A stretch of 64,000 nt of DNA, taken from positions 7,192,001 to 7,256,000 of the forward strand of contig JBHGNT010000009.1 in assembly GCA_043228905.1 (NCBI GenBank), written 5' to 3'. The DNA is from Azolla caroliniana (lineage: Eukaryota > Polypodiophyta). The notes below the pieces were generated by a model. It was not told where the DNA came from. It saw only the letters and a list, made by a program, of their open reading frames with translations, and did no database searches. This document shows positions 43,747 to 54,898 of the stretch, in pieces; within the stretch, counting starts at the first letter, position 1; the number at the start of each line of letters is the position of its first letter. A program made the translations under genes and the position numbers.

Positions 43747-46080
43747 CAGCCTTGTCAACAACCTCTTGCATAAAGGTGATTTTGAAGGCTTGGTGTGCTC
43801 CCAAGGTGTCGAAATCAACACGGTGTGGTACCTCTGCAAGTTGTACGACCTCCAGGTATTCTCTGTGTTGCATGCCCAACTGGTATGTTTTCATTTTCTG
43901 AATGTTTCCTGTCTGTCTGTTTTTTATTTGCATGTGTATGGCCATTTTTAGGTTTTGATTATTCATAGTCTATGTGTTGCATGCCCAACTGGTATGTTTT
44001 TGTTTTCTCTATGTTTCTCTGTGTTTCTTTTAAAAATGTATGACAATATTTTGATCGAGGTGGTTGTGTGTTAGACATGTTTGTACATGCAACATAAATG
44101 GAGTTGGCTATGATGAGTTGCTATGTTTTCGTTTTGTTCTTGTTTCCTGTCCATCTGTTTTATTTTGTGTGAGTTTGACATGGATGAGTGTTTTTCCGAC
44201 TATTTTGGGTTTTTGTGTGTTTGACATGGCTTGTACATGCGATGTGATGGAGTTGGCTATGATGATTTACAATGTTTTCGTTTTCTTTGACTTTCCTATC
44301 CGTCTGTTTTTATTGTCTGTGTGTTTGACATGGATGAGTTTTTTTCGGACTATTTAGGGTTATTGTGTGTTTGACATGGTTTGTACATGCAATGTGATGA
44401 TTTGCTATGTGTTGATGGTAATTGCTTGAGTTTTCTTCAAGTACATGCATATTCATTCCCTGAGAATTGTGTTAACTAGGACAATGACGAGAAGGACACT
44501 CATAAAGAAGACATTGATGAAAGAGAAAGTGAAGACACCAGTGAAGGAAGGAAGAAGGACACCCATAAAAGAAAGCAAGAAGACACCCACAAGAGAAAGG
44601 GTGATGAATTCATCAACACAGAGAAAGAAGATGTACCACTCCATCAGTCGAGACACGCCTCTTGGATGGAATTATTTCCTTCGAGCACGACCTGACGTTT
44701 ATCCAGAGCTGAGAGAGTGGTTGTTAAAAACCTGGGGGTCAGCACATCCCGACACAAGGGGAGGATTCCACATAAGTGGTTTGAAGAGGGAATACATGAA
44801 TTTATTGAAGACGAGATACGAACATGTTTATGATACAAATCAAATCACTAACAATGAGGTGGGTACTGTTTTTGCACGTGCTTTTGCATGTGAAGTTCAA
44901 GGTGGCATTGACGTAAATTGGGAAGATTTTAATCGGCATCGGTCAGAACATTACAAAGGGTCCTCTAGTACCAACACTGGCTTGAAGTCATCTGGAACCT
45001 CTCATGTGGATATTCCAGCTACAACACCTGTCCACCAAGTTCTAGAGGCAAAGGTACGGGCCACAATGACTGAAAAGCATGAACAGATGATGGCCGGTTG
45101 CATAGCTTCTATGAGCTCAAGAATACAAGCACTACTTGCTAATTTGGAAGCAGTTAAATCAGCTGAGATACAGGCAGAAAAGAAATTTTCTTCAATAAAA
45201 ACTATATATGAATGGATTGCATCGACAATCCAAAATTCAGAAAGTGAGGTGTTGAAAGAGGAGTTGAAGAAAGAGCTGAACAATATGGGCACTCAATTAG
45301 GTTCACAGATGAGAGACCTTGATACTTGCAGGAATGCACATGAAGAAATAGATAATAAGTTGTCAGCCTTAAAGTTGCATTCTGAGAACCTTGCATGCTT
45401 GATGCAGGATTTAAAACAAAATGGTTTTGATACTTTGTGTCCATCTGTAATTGAGCACCCAAGTGGTATAGAAAGTACCATTATTAGTATAGCTATATCA
45501 CGGTATTGGCTTTAAAAGTTATTTATTTCTACTTCTCTGGTATAAATAAGTGAGCAGCTAATATATTATAACTTGTGTTTGCAATCTTCCAAGTGTATAT
45601 TTTGTGGCCTCGGATTCAAGCTGGAGGCTATGGATGTTGTGATTACACCATGCTTGCACACATATCATGTGCTATGTGCTAAGTATCATTTTGAGAAAGA
45701 GAATACATGTATGGACTGTAAAACTACAATTGCGGCTGAGTGGTACTATGCTTGGGGTTTAAAAGTACACCCGTATGGTATGTGGCTCTACTATTCTATT
45801 GTTTGTATTATATGATGTCAATTAACATTTGGACTAGAACTAGTGTATGCCACAATTCATACTTCAAATTTAGTGTAATCTCTAACAACTATTATGTGGA
45901 ACCCTAATTATGTGGGTTAGTATTGGCAGTACTCTTAATATATAATTGGTATGTGTAGTTGAAGGGATATTTTCCAAAATTAGTAGTACTAAAGGGGAAC
46001 CAGGTACAACATCGTCCAATCTATATTGCAACTTGCCTAGTATTAGTTTAGTAAACACTATACTTATAGTTCACTGTTGA
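43747..46080 (+). CDS. predicted multi-exon gene ending in a RING-H2 finger; function unknown
   Basis: Phase-consistent exons can be placed at 43747-43855, 44442-45446, 45594-45777 and 45959-46080 (TGA at 46078-46080); the 5' end is unresolved. Exon 2 encodes a basic repeat of T-P-x-K/R-E type, then a globular region (GWNYFLRARPDVYPELREW, GGFHISGLKREYMNLL, NWEDFNRHRSEHYKG), then about 150 residues of coiled coil. Exon 3 encodes C-x2-C-x15-C-x-H-x2-H-x2-C-x10-C-x2-C (CIFC .. CLHTYHVLC .. CMDC), a RING-H2 pattern usually found in ubiquitin ligases. Donors are GTAATT (45447) and GTATGT (45778). I do not recognise the exon 2 domain. An alternative exon 2 frame from 44482 is also open for about 70 codons (acidic, THK repeats). 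The splice model is inferred, and a transposon-derived origin cannot be excluded. Confidence 0.5.
43870..44400 (+). repeat. degenerate intronic repeats
   Basis: GCATGCCCAACTGGTATGTT occurs at about 43869 and 43978. Blocks with GTGTTTGACATGG, ATGGAGTTGGCTATGATGA and GGATGAGTTTTTTTCGGACT recur three to four times between 44060 and 44400. They lie in the predicted first intron of the RING gene. Confidence 0.7.
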
Positions 46081-46194
46081 CTGTTAGTATTGTTTGTGTA
46101 ACTTGGGAATTAGTACTAGTAATGTAATGCCATGCAACTAGTCATTGACCACTCAATATATGTAAGGATAGAGGTAATTAGATTGGTGCTCTTT

Positions 46195-46510
46195 GTAAAT
46201 AATTGTGGATGACTTGATTATAAAGAGAGTTTCAGTGCCTCAAATCAAGTGCACGAAGATGTCCATGGAGCAAAAATATCATATGAAAGACTGATAGGGT
46301 TCTACTACATCCATGATATTGAGGTAATTAGAGCACCTAAAGGGATTTGGCTTACGAAATGACAATGCATAATTAACATCCTAAAGAGATACGAGATATT
46401 GAACCTCAAATCAACTATAGTATTATTAGAATAAAGAAGCTTAAGGAATGGGCTTGATGAAGAATCAAATTCTATATTTCAACTACGCAATTCGGTTATG
46501 TATAGGAAAT
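46195..46510 (+). pseudogene. decayed copia RT/RNase H fragment
   Basis: With stops and frame changes, the plus strand reads like the copia segment after YVDD: DIEVIRAPKGIWLTK, QCIINILKRYEILNLKS (compare IEVIRTPEGILISQ in element B). LTR and other domains are gone, so this is an old relic. Confidence 0.55.
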
Positions 46511-47052
46511 TAATTAGTTTCAAATAGAAAATAAAATTTATATATTGAAGAAAGGAGAAATACTTAAAAAATGGAGATGTGCAACTATATATTCCAACTA
46601 TTTAGGTCTAGAAAATAACTGATCTTTGTGTGGGAGGTTGTGCAAAGATGACTAGACTACAAAAAGAATGGAATATGATGGAAGAATGTGTCTCCTCGTG
46701 TTATGATGATGTGGAGTAAAGTAAACCAACTATTTGTGTGCTAACATTTTTAATGTGACCAATCAATATTGTCCCTTTATGTTATGTCCTAGTAGTAGAT
46801 TTATATATATAGCACGCCCACAAAAGCCCTTAGGAAGCACACCATAATGGCCAAACAATGATACCCTTATATAAATGGACATTAGCATGACATGATCCAC
46901 TAGATAAAGAGAAATTAAATTTATTAGAGGAATTTTATCCCGAGTACATCTAAGAGAATGCCACATTAGACTTGTCATTGATATTGATGACAAGTATATA
47001 TATCGAGCCTCATAGTTCCACATTGGGCCAAATTATTGACATCTACCAAAGT
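46511..47052. other. intergenic DNA between the copia relic and the root-cap gene
   Basis: AT-rich; nothing recognised. It includes the 3' flank of the minus-strand root-cap gene. Confidence 0.45.
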
Positions 47053-48698
47053 TTAGCGCCGGCAAACCATGCCACCATTGGTGGAGGAAGCGGTACAATG
47101 TGCACCAAAATCGGCACTAGGTAACATGATCAAAGACTCGAGATCCTTTTGGAACTTGGCAGCGAGGCAATCTGTGGAGAATAGGGAAGACGCCTTGAAT
47201 TTGGATTCACCGCCCATGATAGGCATAGGTACGCCCACCTTGACCGGGTTCTTGAAGTTGGGACGATAGGTTTGACCGAGCACACCATCCACATTGTTAG
47301 ATAAGCCACGGAATTGATTGAATTGGACATTCAAGTGGGCAAAGCAATTGTCGGCCGGCAATTCGTAACGATGTAGTTGATCCTCCTCTTTCGTGATGGG
47401 CACCACCTCGACCGTAATTCCCATTAAGCCACCGTCAATGTTTATCTAGGGAATTTGCACGTTAATAAACAAAAACAAAATGCACAATCAGTTGTCTGTC
47501 CATCCAACCACTACCACGATTGATCTATGAGCAAAACATGTAAATCAACGGAATGACACTCACTCGGTAAAAAGTGCGGTGAAAACGTGTACACACTAGT
47601 TACCTGCACAATGTTTGTCTCGGAAGTTCTAAATATCTCGACCTCCCCCATGTTTGAGCTCCACTTGTTGCCCGCGCCAATGTCCAAGTCCACATCTTGT
47701 CCATCATATGTGAACACCATGTGGTCATTTTGGTCGGTCCACTGGGCCACTGTTTTGGCACCAACACTGAAAGTGTGGTTATCAAACATGATACCTAGAG
47801 CTTGGACCCATGTGAAGTCGCGCGTGCGACCCTGGGGCCGGATGCCAATGAAATGCGCGTTCACATGGAGATTTGTGTCGGAGACAAGACAAAAGTCCTC
47901 GTTCGACTTCCCATGGAAGTAGAACATGACACCATCACCTCCGACAAAGCGAGGATCGTAGCAAACGGACGAGTACCCAGAGCACTTCGGCTTGCGGTCT
48001 TCTCAAGACGAAAGGAAATGAAAGGGTGAGTTTCTTAAAATCTAGGATTAAGTCATTGTGTACCACATTCTTATTATAATGGGAATCATTAGTTGGTTGA
48101 TTGGGAGATTTATATGCAAACATGGTCAAGTGCGCCATTAATTTAAATCTAGGGTTAAGACATTGTGTACACTACATTTTTATTATAATCAGAATCATTA
48201 GTTAGTTGATTAGGAGATTTATAGGCAAACATGGTCAAGCGTGCCATTTATTTGATTGCAAATTTGATCTAACTAAATACATAAAATGAGGTGATTGCTA
48301 GCTACTACATAATCAAAAAGCCATTCATCATTTGAAATGCCAAGTAAACTCATGTGATTCATCATGCTTCATATATGTGATGATTTTAAGTGTTGAAAAG
48401 CAATATAATTACTTTTGCATGTGGTCTGGCATTTGGTGGAGCAGTCGATGAAGCACGATCGCTTCCCTGCGACACGTTTTGGGCATTGCGTGGGGCATGT
48501 CAATACTTTGAGGTAGCATTTGTTGCGAGCCAGGCACCGTGCTCGTTCCTTACCCGCCACGGTCGTTTGCATCACGTATTGTGTGGTTTGTGGGTCCGGA
48601 CGCGAGGTCGCCGCATCAACGGCCAATTGGTCTATCGCCATCATTACCATTGCCCACAATATGAGAATGCCCATCATTTTGCTGAGCATCATGGCCAT
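47053..48698 (-). CDS. root cap / LEA-related secreted protein, three exons, complete
   Basis: Exons on the minus strand are 48698-48413, 47998-47604 and 47445-47053 (introns of 414 and 158 bp, both GT..AG), giving 357 residues. The start at 48698 is chosen because a TATA box lies about 70 bases upstream, the context is good (ACAATGG), and it begins a signal peptide (residues 1 to about 29, hydrophobic ILILWAMVMMA). Residues 54-108 are a Cys-rich module (CPTQCP, SCFIDCSTKCQTTCK, KCSGYSSVCYDPRF). The rest matches the plant Root_cap family: VGGDGVMFYFHGK, NLHVNAHFIG, RDFTWVQALGIMFD, VVPITKEEDQ, GVLGQTYRP, VPMPIMGGE. The protein should enter the secretory pathway. Its biochemical role in this family is not established. 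No lesion was seen; this is the clearest host gene in the window. Confidence 0.92.
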
Positions 48699-48767
48699 TG
48701 TACCTTCTTCTTTTTCTTCTTCTAAAATGCTTGTTTGTATTCTTCTTCTCTCCCTACTTTGAGCCAC

Positions 48768-48775
48768 TTTTTATA
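48768..48775 (-). promoter_or_regulatory. TATA box of the root-cap gene
   Basis: TATAAAAA on the minus strand, about 70-77 bases upstream of the ATG at 48698. It predicts transcription start near 48740 and excludes the more distal in-frame ATG at 48767 as the start. Confidence 0.7.
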
Positions 48776-48882
48776 AGGTCACTACATACCCCAATCCCCC
48801 TCTTACCCCATGGAAACACTTTCTCTCCACTTTCTTTGACATATCATCGTGTCCAAAATGTGCAAACTGTACACACACCTCA

Positions 48883-49011
48883 TCTCTCTCTCTCTCTCTC
48901 TTATTGGTAGCATTGTTATAAGGACCTAAAAACTTCCTTATATTTATCATTTCTTTTACCATGATCCTTGGAGACGCACATATCCCATAAGCCATCTCTC
49001 TCTCTCTCTCT
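48883..49011. repeat. short CT microsatellites
   Basis: (CT)n runs at about 48883-48901 and 48994-49011, upstream of the root-cap gene. Confidence 0.8.
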
Positions 49012-50119
49012 TATTAAGAAATATGGTGGGCATCTTATATTAATTTTCATTGGCCTAGCATGATGCCTAGTTTCAAATATCATTACTCAATTAGCTAGAT
49101 AACTATTATGAAAAGTCAATCATAAGCCTCATTCACTTGGAGGAGTTTATGACATAAACCAAATATATCTTCAATGTTCTCCAACAACGTTATTGCAAGT
49201 ATTTTACGAATGATAGGCTTGAATTAACAAAGCTCTCATTTCTAGGTGTGTTGGACTTGTTCTTGGGCCCTTTCATACCACAAGGAGCTTCATCATTGTT
49301 GTAAATATATGCTTGCGACTCACAATTACTAGGAGGAACCAACATGTATATTTTATGATGATATTCGAACGTTCCCTATGACCTACATAGGCGAAGGTGA
49401 AACATTTTCACATGTATCTCCAAAGTTGAGTTGTGACTTTCAATATTCTAGAATTTTATTAGCGAACATTGCAAGTGATAGAGAAGCTTGTGACAATGAA
49501 AGAAATGTGTATAGGATTGGCTTGGATTTGGAATGCATGTAAAATATTCTGGTCGAGGTTGGAGCATTGTTTCCAAGTATGAAACTCAAACTCATGAACA
49601 GGCTCTAAGGCAAAATATAAAATATACTTAGGGAACCATTCGCTAAATCCCTAACTCATCTAGAAGAGAACGTGGAGGTAAGTTATATGAAAGTATTGTG
49701 TTTATGGTAGAGAAAGAGAAGATTGTTTTGTAATTTGGTGCATAATATGTAATATAATATGTGAAGGATGGGTCACCACATCTCTTTCAAGTGATGATAC
49801 ATTGGTGTTGGAAAATACCATTAGAGGAATCTATTGACAAATCATGAAACATGCGTAGTGCATCCCATCTTCCATAAACTGTCCTTTTTTATCATGTGCT
49901 CTCTTTAGATTCCTTTTCAAGAATTCCACGTAGACTAAAATATATTTTTCACAAAAAGTAAGAGGGATAGTGTATCTCTCTCCAAAGCCTTTTCTTTTCT
50001 TCAAGCCTTAGGGTTTAGATGTAAACCCCTATATTACCATCGGTTTGCAAAATGTTGTGTTTAATGTTAATAATGTTTCTTTGTATTTCAATAGCATGAA
50101 GCAATAGGTATTCAAAGGG
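49012..50119. other. AT-rich intergenic DNA, no gene seen
   Basis: No coding or element signature was recognised over about 1.1 kb. Confidence 0.5.
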
Positions 50120-50161
50120 CGGTTACAACAGAAACAAGTTCTGTGTGTGTGTGTGTGTGTG

Positions 50162-50197
<36 letters not shown>

Positions 50198-50652
50198 CAA
50201 CAATAATAATAATGACTAACCTTATATAACTCTTTAACTCTACCAAAGTGGTTGCCCTAAGTCATATTTATACTTATATGACTATTGACAAATATGGCCA
50301 AGAAATGCACACTTGAAACATATTTACAGATATGTCCCTGGATCCAGTTCACACCGGATCCGTGTGGTCCGGTTCCTTCCTTCAACTCGTCCGATCCATC
50401 ACATCTAGATTCCTAACAAGCTCCCCCTACACTCCGACATGGGATTATTTGTCCATCCGATTTGTCTCCTGCACACGTCCAACTTGTTGGCTGACAGTGC
50501 CTTCGTCAACATGTCTGACCCATTCTCCTCCGTATGAATCTTCATCAGCAAGAACTCTTTATCTTCTACCTTCTCCCAGAGCCAATGATATCTCCTTTGA
50601 ATGTGCTTGGTCCGGAAGTGGTAGGCTAGGTTTTTTGCGAGGTGGATGGCAT
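50120..50652 (-). mobile_element. family-A copia fragment A5: truncated 3' LTR and RNase H tail
   Basis: Minus strand. 50652-50419 encodes the last part of RNase H (AIHLAKNLAYHFRTKHIQRR, GSDMLTKALSANKLD). The LTR then starts TGTTAGGAA at 50418 and runs down to about 50120, where similarity to other family-A LTRs stops after GTAACCGCC. It contains the GTGTGT/CTCTCT microsatellite at 50141-50195. The expected pol stop TGA is TGT. The rest of the element was separated by insertion of A3 and later lost. Confidence 0.75.
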
Positions 50653-51283
50653 TGTCAGGAACTGCACGCTCCGATGAACATCGCTCAGCCACAACCGAGT
50701 CTAAGATCAAAACACAGAAAAATGGGAATAAAAGCACGACACAAAGGAGAGAAGAGTACACAAGATGTTTACGTGGAAAACCCAAACTTGGGAAAGAAAA
50801 CCACGACAGCCCACAAACCGCAAACTATCACTATGTCAGAATGTACAATAAGAAAGCACCGAGGCCACGACCTCGAGCTTGCTATCTTCGCCACAGGCGG
50901 CGGTTACAATAAGAGGCAACAACCTCTTCCTCTCTCTCACTCTCTCTATACACAGTTGCGCGCTCTAATCTTGCCCCTACACACACTAAAAAGTTTGCCC
51001 TAAGTCATATTTATACTAATATGACTTTTTGGCTATTTACAAATATAGCCACGATGGACTCTCAGAAACATATTTACGAATATGTCTCTTCATCCGGTGA
51101 GCACTCGTCACTGGGTCTGCACCATCCGGCTCTCCGTAGCCGGGTACTCCTCATCCGGTTCTCACCAGGTCTGCACCATCCGGCTCTCCGTAGCCGAGTA
51201 CTCCTCATCCAGTTCCGGCCGAGGCCGATAACTCATCAACATTGTTCTTCTCGCTTCCATCGGGAGGGACCTGTCTCCCAACA
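50653..51283 (-). repeat. 3' LTR of copia A3
   Basis: 631 bp on the minus strand, TGTTGGGAGACAGG..TTCCTGACA. It has about two 54-bp-type units (near 51100-51210) and the conserved inverted repeats around the TATA box at about 51003-51085. Confidence 0.88.
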
Positions 51284-51293
51284 AGGTCCCCCT

Positions 51294-53057
51294 TCACTCC
51301 GGCATGGGGTGTCTTACTAGTCTGATCCGCTTCCGGCATGCATCCAGCTTGTCGGGTATCAGCACTTTGGTCAGCATATCTGACCCGTTCTCGGCTGTGT
51401 GGATCTTCGTCAGCGCGAACTCCTGGTCATCTGATCTTTCCCGAATCCAGTGATATCTTCGCTGGATATGCTTCATCCGGGAATGGTAGGCTACATTCTT
51501 AGCAAGATGGATGGCACGTAGAGCCGGTATTCATCTTGCCTGATATCGAGCTGTCTGATGAAGTCCTTCATCCATAATATTTCCTTGCCGGCTTCCACAA
51601 CCGCCATGTACTCCGCCTCCGTGGTTGACAATGCAACCGTCTTCTGTAGTCTCGATTGCCATGAAACAGCTCCCCCTGCATATGTCATTACATACCCGGA
51701 TGTAGACCGGCTGGTATCCACATCAGCCGACATGCCCGAATCGGTGAAACCATCAAGTTGAGGTTTTCCGGAGCCGAATCGGAGACACATATTGGTAGTG
51801 CCCTTCAAGTACCGGAGTATCCATTTGACCGCGTTCCAGTGCTCCTTGCCGGGATTGCTCAGAAACCGGCTCACCACTCCGACTGCATATCCTATATCCG
51901 GTCGGGTACAAACCATTGCATACATTAAGCTCCCGATGGCAGAGGCATATGGAAACTTCATCATATCCGCCTTCTCTGCTTTCGTCTTCGGGCTTTGCTT
52001 ACCGGATAGCCTGCAGTTTGCAGGAAGTGTCGATCCGACCGGTTTTGCATCTGACATGTTGAACCACTGAAGCACCTTTGTCACGTATTTCTCCTGTAAC
52101 AGCCACAGTTGCTTCATTGGCTGGTTCCGGATGATATGCATCCCCAACATCTGTCTTGCCGGACCCAAGTCTTTCATTGAGAAGGTCCGGTTGAGAGCCT
52201 TCTTCAGCATCCGGATTCTGGCTTGGTCCCGTTTGACGATCAACATGTCATCCACGTACAGAAGGAGTATCAGGAAGTCGCCTCCTTTGAAATTCTTCAC
52301 AAACACACAATGATCGGTCTGCGTCTTGTGGTACCCTTGATCGGTCATGAAGGAGTCAAACTTCCGATACCATTGCCGGGGAGCCTGCTTCAGTACGTAG
52401 AGGCTCTTCTTCAACCGGCAAACCAAGTGCTCCTTCCCTTTCTCCACGAATCCTTCCAGTTGCTGCATGTAGATCTCCTCTTCGAGGTCACCGTGAAGGA
52501 ATGCCGTCTTCACGTCCAGCTGCTCTACCTCGAGGTCCAAGCTTGCCGCTATACTCAGCACCGTCCGGATGGAGGTCATCTTCACTACGGGGGCAAATAT
52601 CTCGTCGAAGTCCACGCCCTTCTTCTGCTAGAAACCCTTCACCACGATCCTGGCTTTGTATCTCGGGGGGTTGCCGGCATCTCCCAGTTTCAACTTGTAC
52701 ACCCACTTGTTTCGGAGTGCCCGCTTTCCTTTCGGCAACTCCACCCATTTTTACGTATGGTTCTCATGCAGGGAATCCATCTCGTTCTACATGGCACTTA
52801 ACCATTTTCGGCTGTGGATGTCATCCTTCGCTTCTTCGAAGCTTTCTGGCTCTCCCTCATCAGTCAACAGCACATACTCTGAGTCTGGAAATCTTCAGGG
52901 GGCCCTTCTCTCTCTGAGAGAAAATCTCCGTCTTTGGGCTTCGGTAAACGGCTCCTCCATTTGATCTTCATCTTCATCCGATTCGGGGTCTTGGGCGGTT
53001 CCGGTTCCAGCTTCCTCTACTTCTTCTTCTGCCGGTTCGGTATCCTCACCGGTTCGG
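51294..53057 (-). pseudogene. copia A3 RT-RNase H fragment
   Basis: RT is recognisable (DVKTAFLHGDLEEE, YVDD near 52250) as is RNase H (STTEAEYMA). A TAG at 52626-52628 replaces a Gln codon in GFQQKKG. A 13-bp deletion at 51517/51518 removes CDSQ of the RNase H active region and shifts frame, so the tail (KHIQRRYHWIRE..) is in another frame. The 5' side ends at the chimeric junction near 53057. Confidence 0.88.
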
Positions 53058-54854
53058 TGTTGATCGGCCATTTCCCCTTCTTGTAGAAGTCCATGGACAT
53101 CAGGTTTATTTCTGAACCGTGGTCCACCAGCGCCACCACCGGTTCCTGAACATCCCTGATCTTCACCGAGGTTTCCGTGGTCGCTCGGGCCCAGTGTGGC
53201 CTCGAATAGTGGCTCTCCACCCACTCGTCTTCCAGCGCCATGTCCTCTATGTGCGCCGTCTGCACTTCCACCGGCCTTTCCGGTTCTACCTCCGTCAACA
53301 GCCTCTTCCTCTTCACCAAGTCCACGATGGAGTCGTGAACCTCTTTCTTGGCGATCCCGAGCACCTCCCGCAACGACAGTTCCACCTTGCTGTCGAGGAT
53401 TCGTTCTTCTAGGACCTTTCGTAGGTCCGTGGTCCTTTCGATCTCCGTGCCCAAACGGTATCCACACTTCTTGTGGTTATCCCGGGCACTGGACTCACCG
53501 GCCTCGTTCCGTTTCAGCCCGAATCGGGTTTCATATCTCTTGAGGGCCCGACCCCTCCGATCTTACCTACCCGTTTGTCTTCAACCAGAGCCTCGTAGTT
53601 CTGGCAAGCTGGTTCGACGAAACCCGTCTTTTCTTCGACCGGGTCACTCCACCCGGTTACCTCCTAGACCCGCTTATCCGCGCGGTCCGCCTCATCTCTC
53701 TTCAGTTGAGCACCGGCGAGGCCTTCCAGCACTGTCGGCCAGAACTCGGCTTTGCTCTCCTTCCGGGCCCCGCTGCCCCCGACCTGAATACCGGCTGACG
53801 CTGAGTAGTGGACGGTCTCCGCGTGCCGGGCTGCCGCCTCTTCCATCAGCCTTTTCATTCCCCCTCTCCCGTCGTTTCGGTTCAGGGCCCTCCGGGTATC
53901 GCTGGCGTGCACCCGACATTCCCACAGGTACACTACCCAGCTTCTCAAAGCCTCCATAAAGTCCCCGCAGTCTTTCCGGATGTGGCCGACCTCGTCGCAC
54001 CACATGCACCTACTTCCTGCCGGAGCCCGTCGGTCCCGAGCCTGATCGCCGCCTTCCCTCCGAGACTGGGCGATCTGGAGATCCTTTACCGCTCGTGTCA
54101 ACTCCTCCAGAGTTGTTCCCCTGGACGAGCCTCTGATCACGCCGGTCGAAGACGAACCGGTTTCGAGCCACTCCCGGTTCTCTTCCCTTCGCGCCTGTGG
54201 TACCGGTTCGAGCTTCCTTGCCGCGACAAGTCCCGCCCCGGTCGCCTCTATATCAGCCCACTCCCACCGTTTGTCAAAACAGCCGCAGACTCTCTTTACC
54301 GCAGCCCAATCGGTCGTCAGCCCGTCTTCGGTTTCCAGTAAGGAGCCAACTTGCCCCCGATCCCGTGCGTCAACCGATTTGACAAACAGTAGGACACGAC
54401 TTGTGTCTAGAACGGTCCGATTGAGCGCCGAAAGGCGCGCAAAGCGTTCCCGGAGGAGTATCGACGCATTTCTTCCTTTGTTGGGGGACTCCACCCACTC
54501 CATGAAGCTCCGCTTCGAAAGTCGAAGTGCGTCGTCCAACCCGTATTTCTCCAGGAGCCGTCCTTCGAACTCCTCCCAGGTCCGGCTCTCCGCCCGGACC
54601 TCGAGCACCTCCGCATGGATGCCTGGCATCGCCACTCGAGGGAATCCGGCAAGACGCCTCTCTTCCGGAATATCCCTCATCAACATCACCGCCCGGTAGG
54701 ACGCCAAATAACTCGTGGCATCCTTTCCACTGAACCGGCCGATCATACCGACGATCGCCTCAATAGCCCTGTCAAGGGCGCCGGTATCCTCGTGCGCGCT
54801 CACTATCCGGTCCACGGCCGAAGCCATGGCCTCTGCAAGATCCGACCCCCTCAT
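53058..54854 (-). pseudogene. gypsy E gag-protease fragment
   Basis: First true ATG at 54854 (MRGSDLAEAM). The gag domain is similar to D but lacks about three residues (LLRERFARL against LLREFEDRFARL). The zinc knuckle CMWCDEVGHIRKDC is kept. TAG at 53664-53666 replaces the Gln of D's RVQGVTGW. Further frame changes occur near 53450-53570. The protease start keeps the unusual Asp-His-Gly triplet at 53116-53124. Confidence 0.85.
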
Positions 54855-54898
54855 CTTCTGCTCCTCTGCCGCTTGTTTCACGTCGGGTTCACCAAATA

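Larger units (their letters stand above)
50653..53057 (-). mobile_element. family-A copia A3, truncated; inserted in A5 and fused to gypsy E
   Basis: The 3' LTR (50653-51283) and pol from RNase H back to the acidic integrase-RT linker are present. At about 53057 the copia sequence stops abruptly and minus-strand gypsy E sequence begins. Integrase, gag and 5' LTR are absent. Confidence 0.85.

Noticed and set aside
48369-48767. Stand-alone Cys-rich defensin-like peptide gene
   Set aside because: The Cys-rich ORF splices in phase to the Root_cap exons. It is the N-terminal module of that protein.
50653-51283. A3 LTR as a solo LTR
   Set aside because: It is directly followed (minus-strand upstream) by the matching purine tract and pol of the same element.
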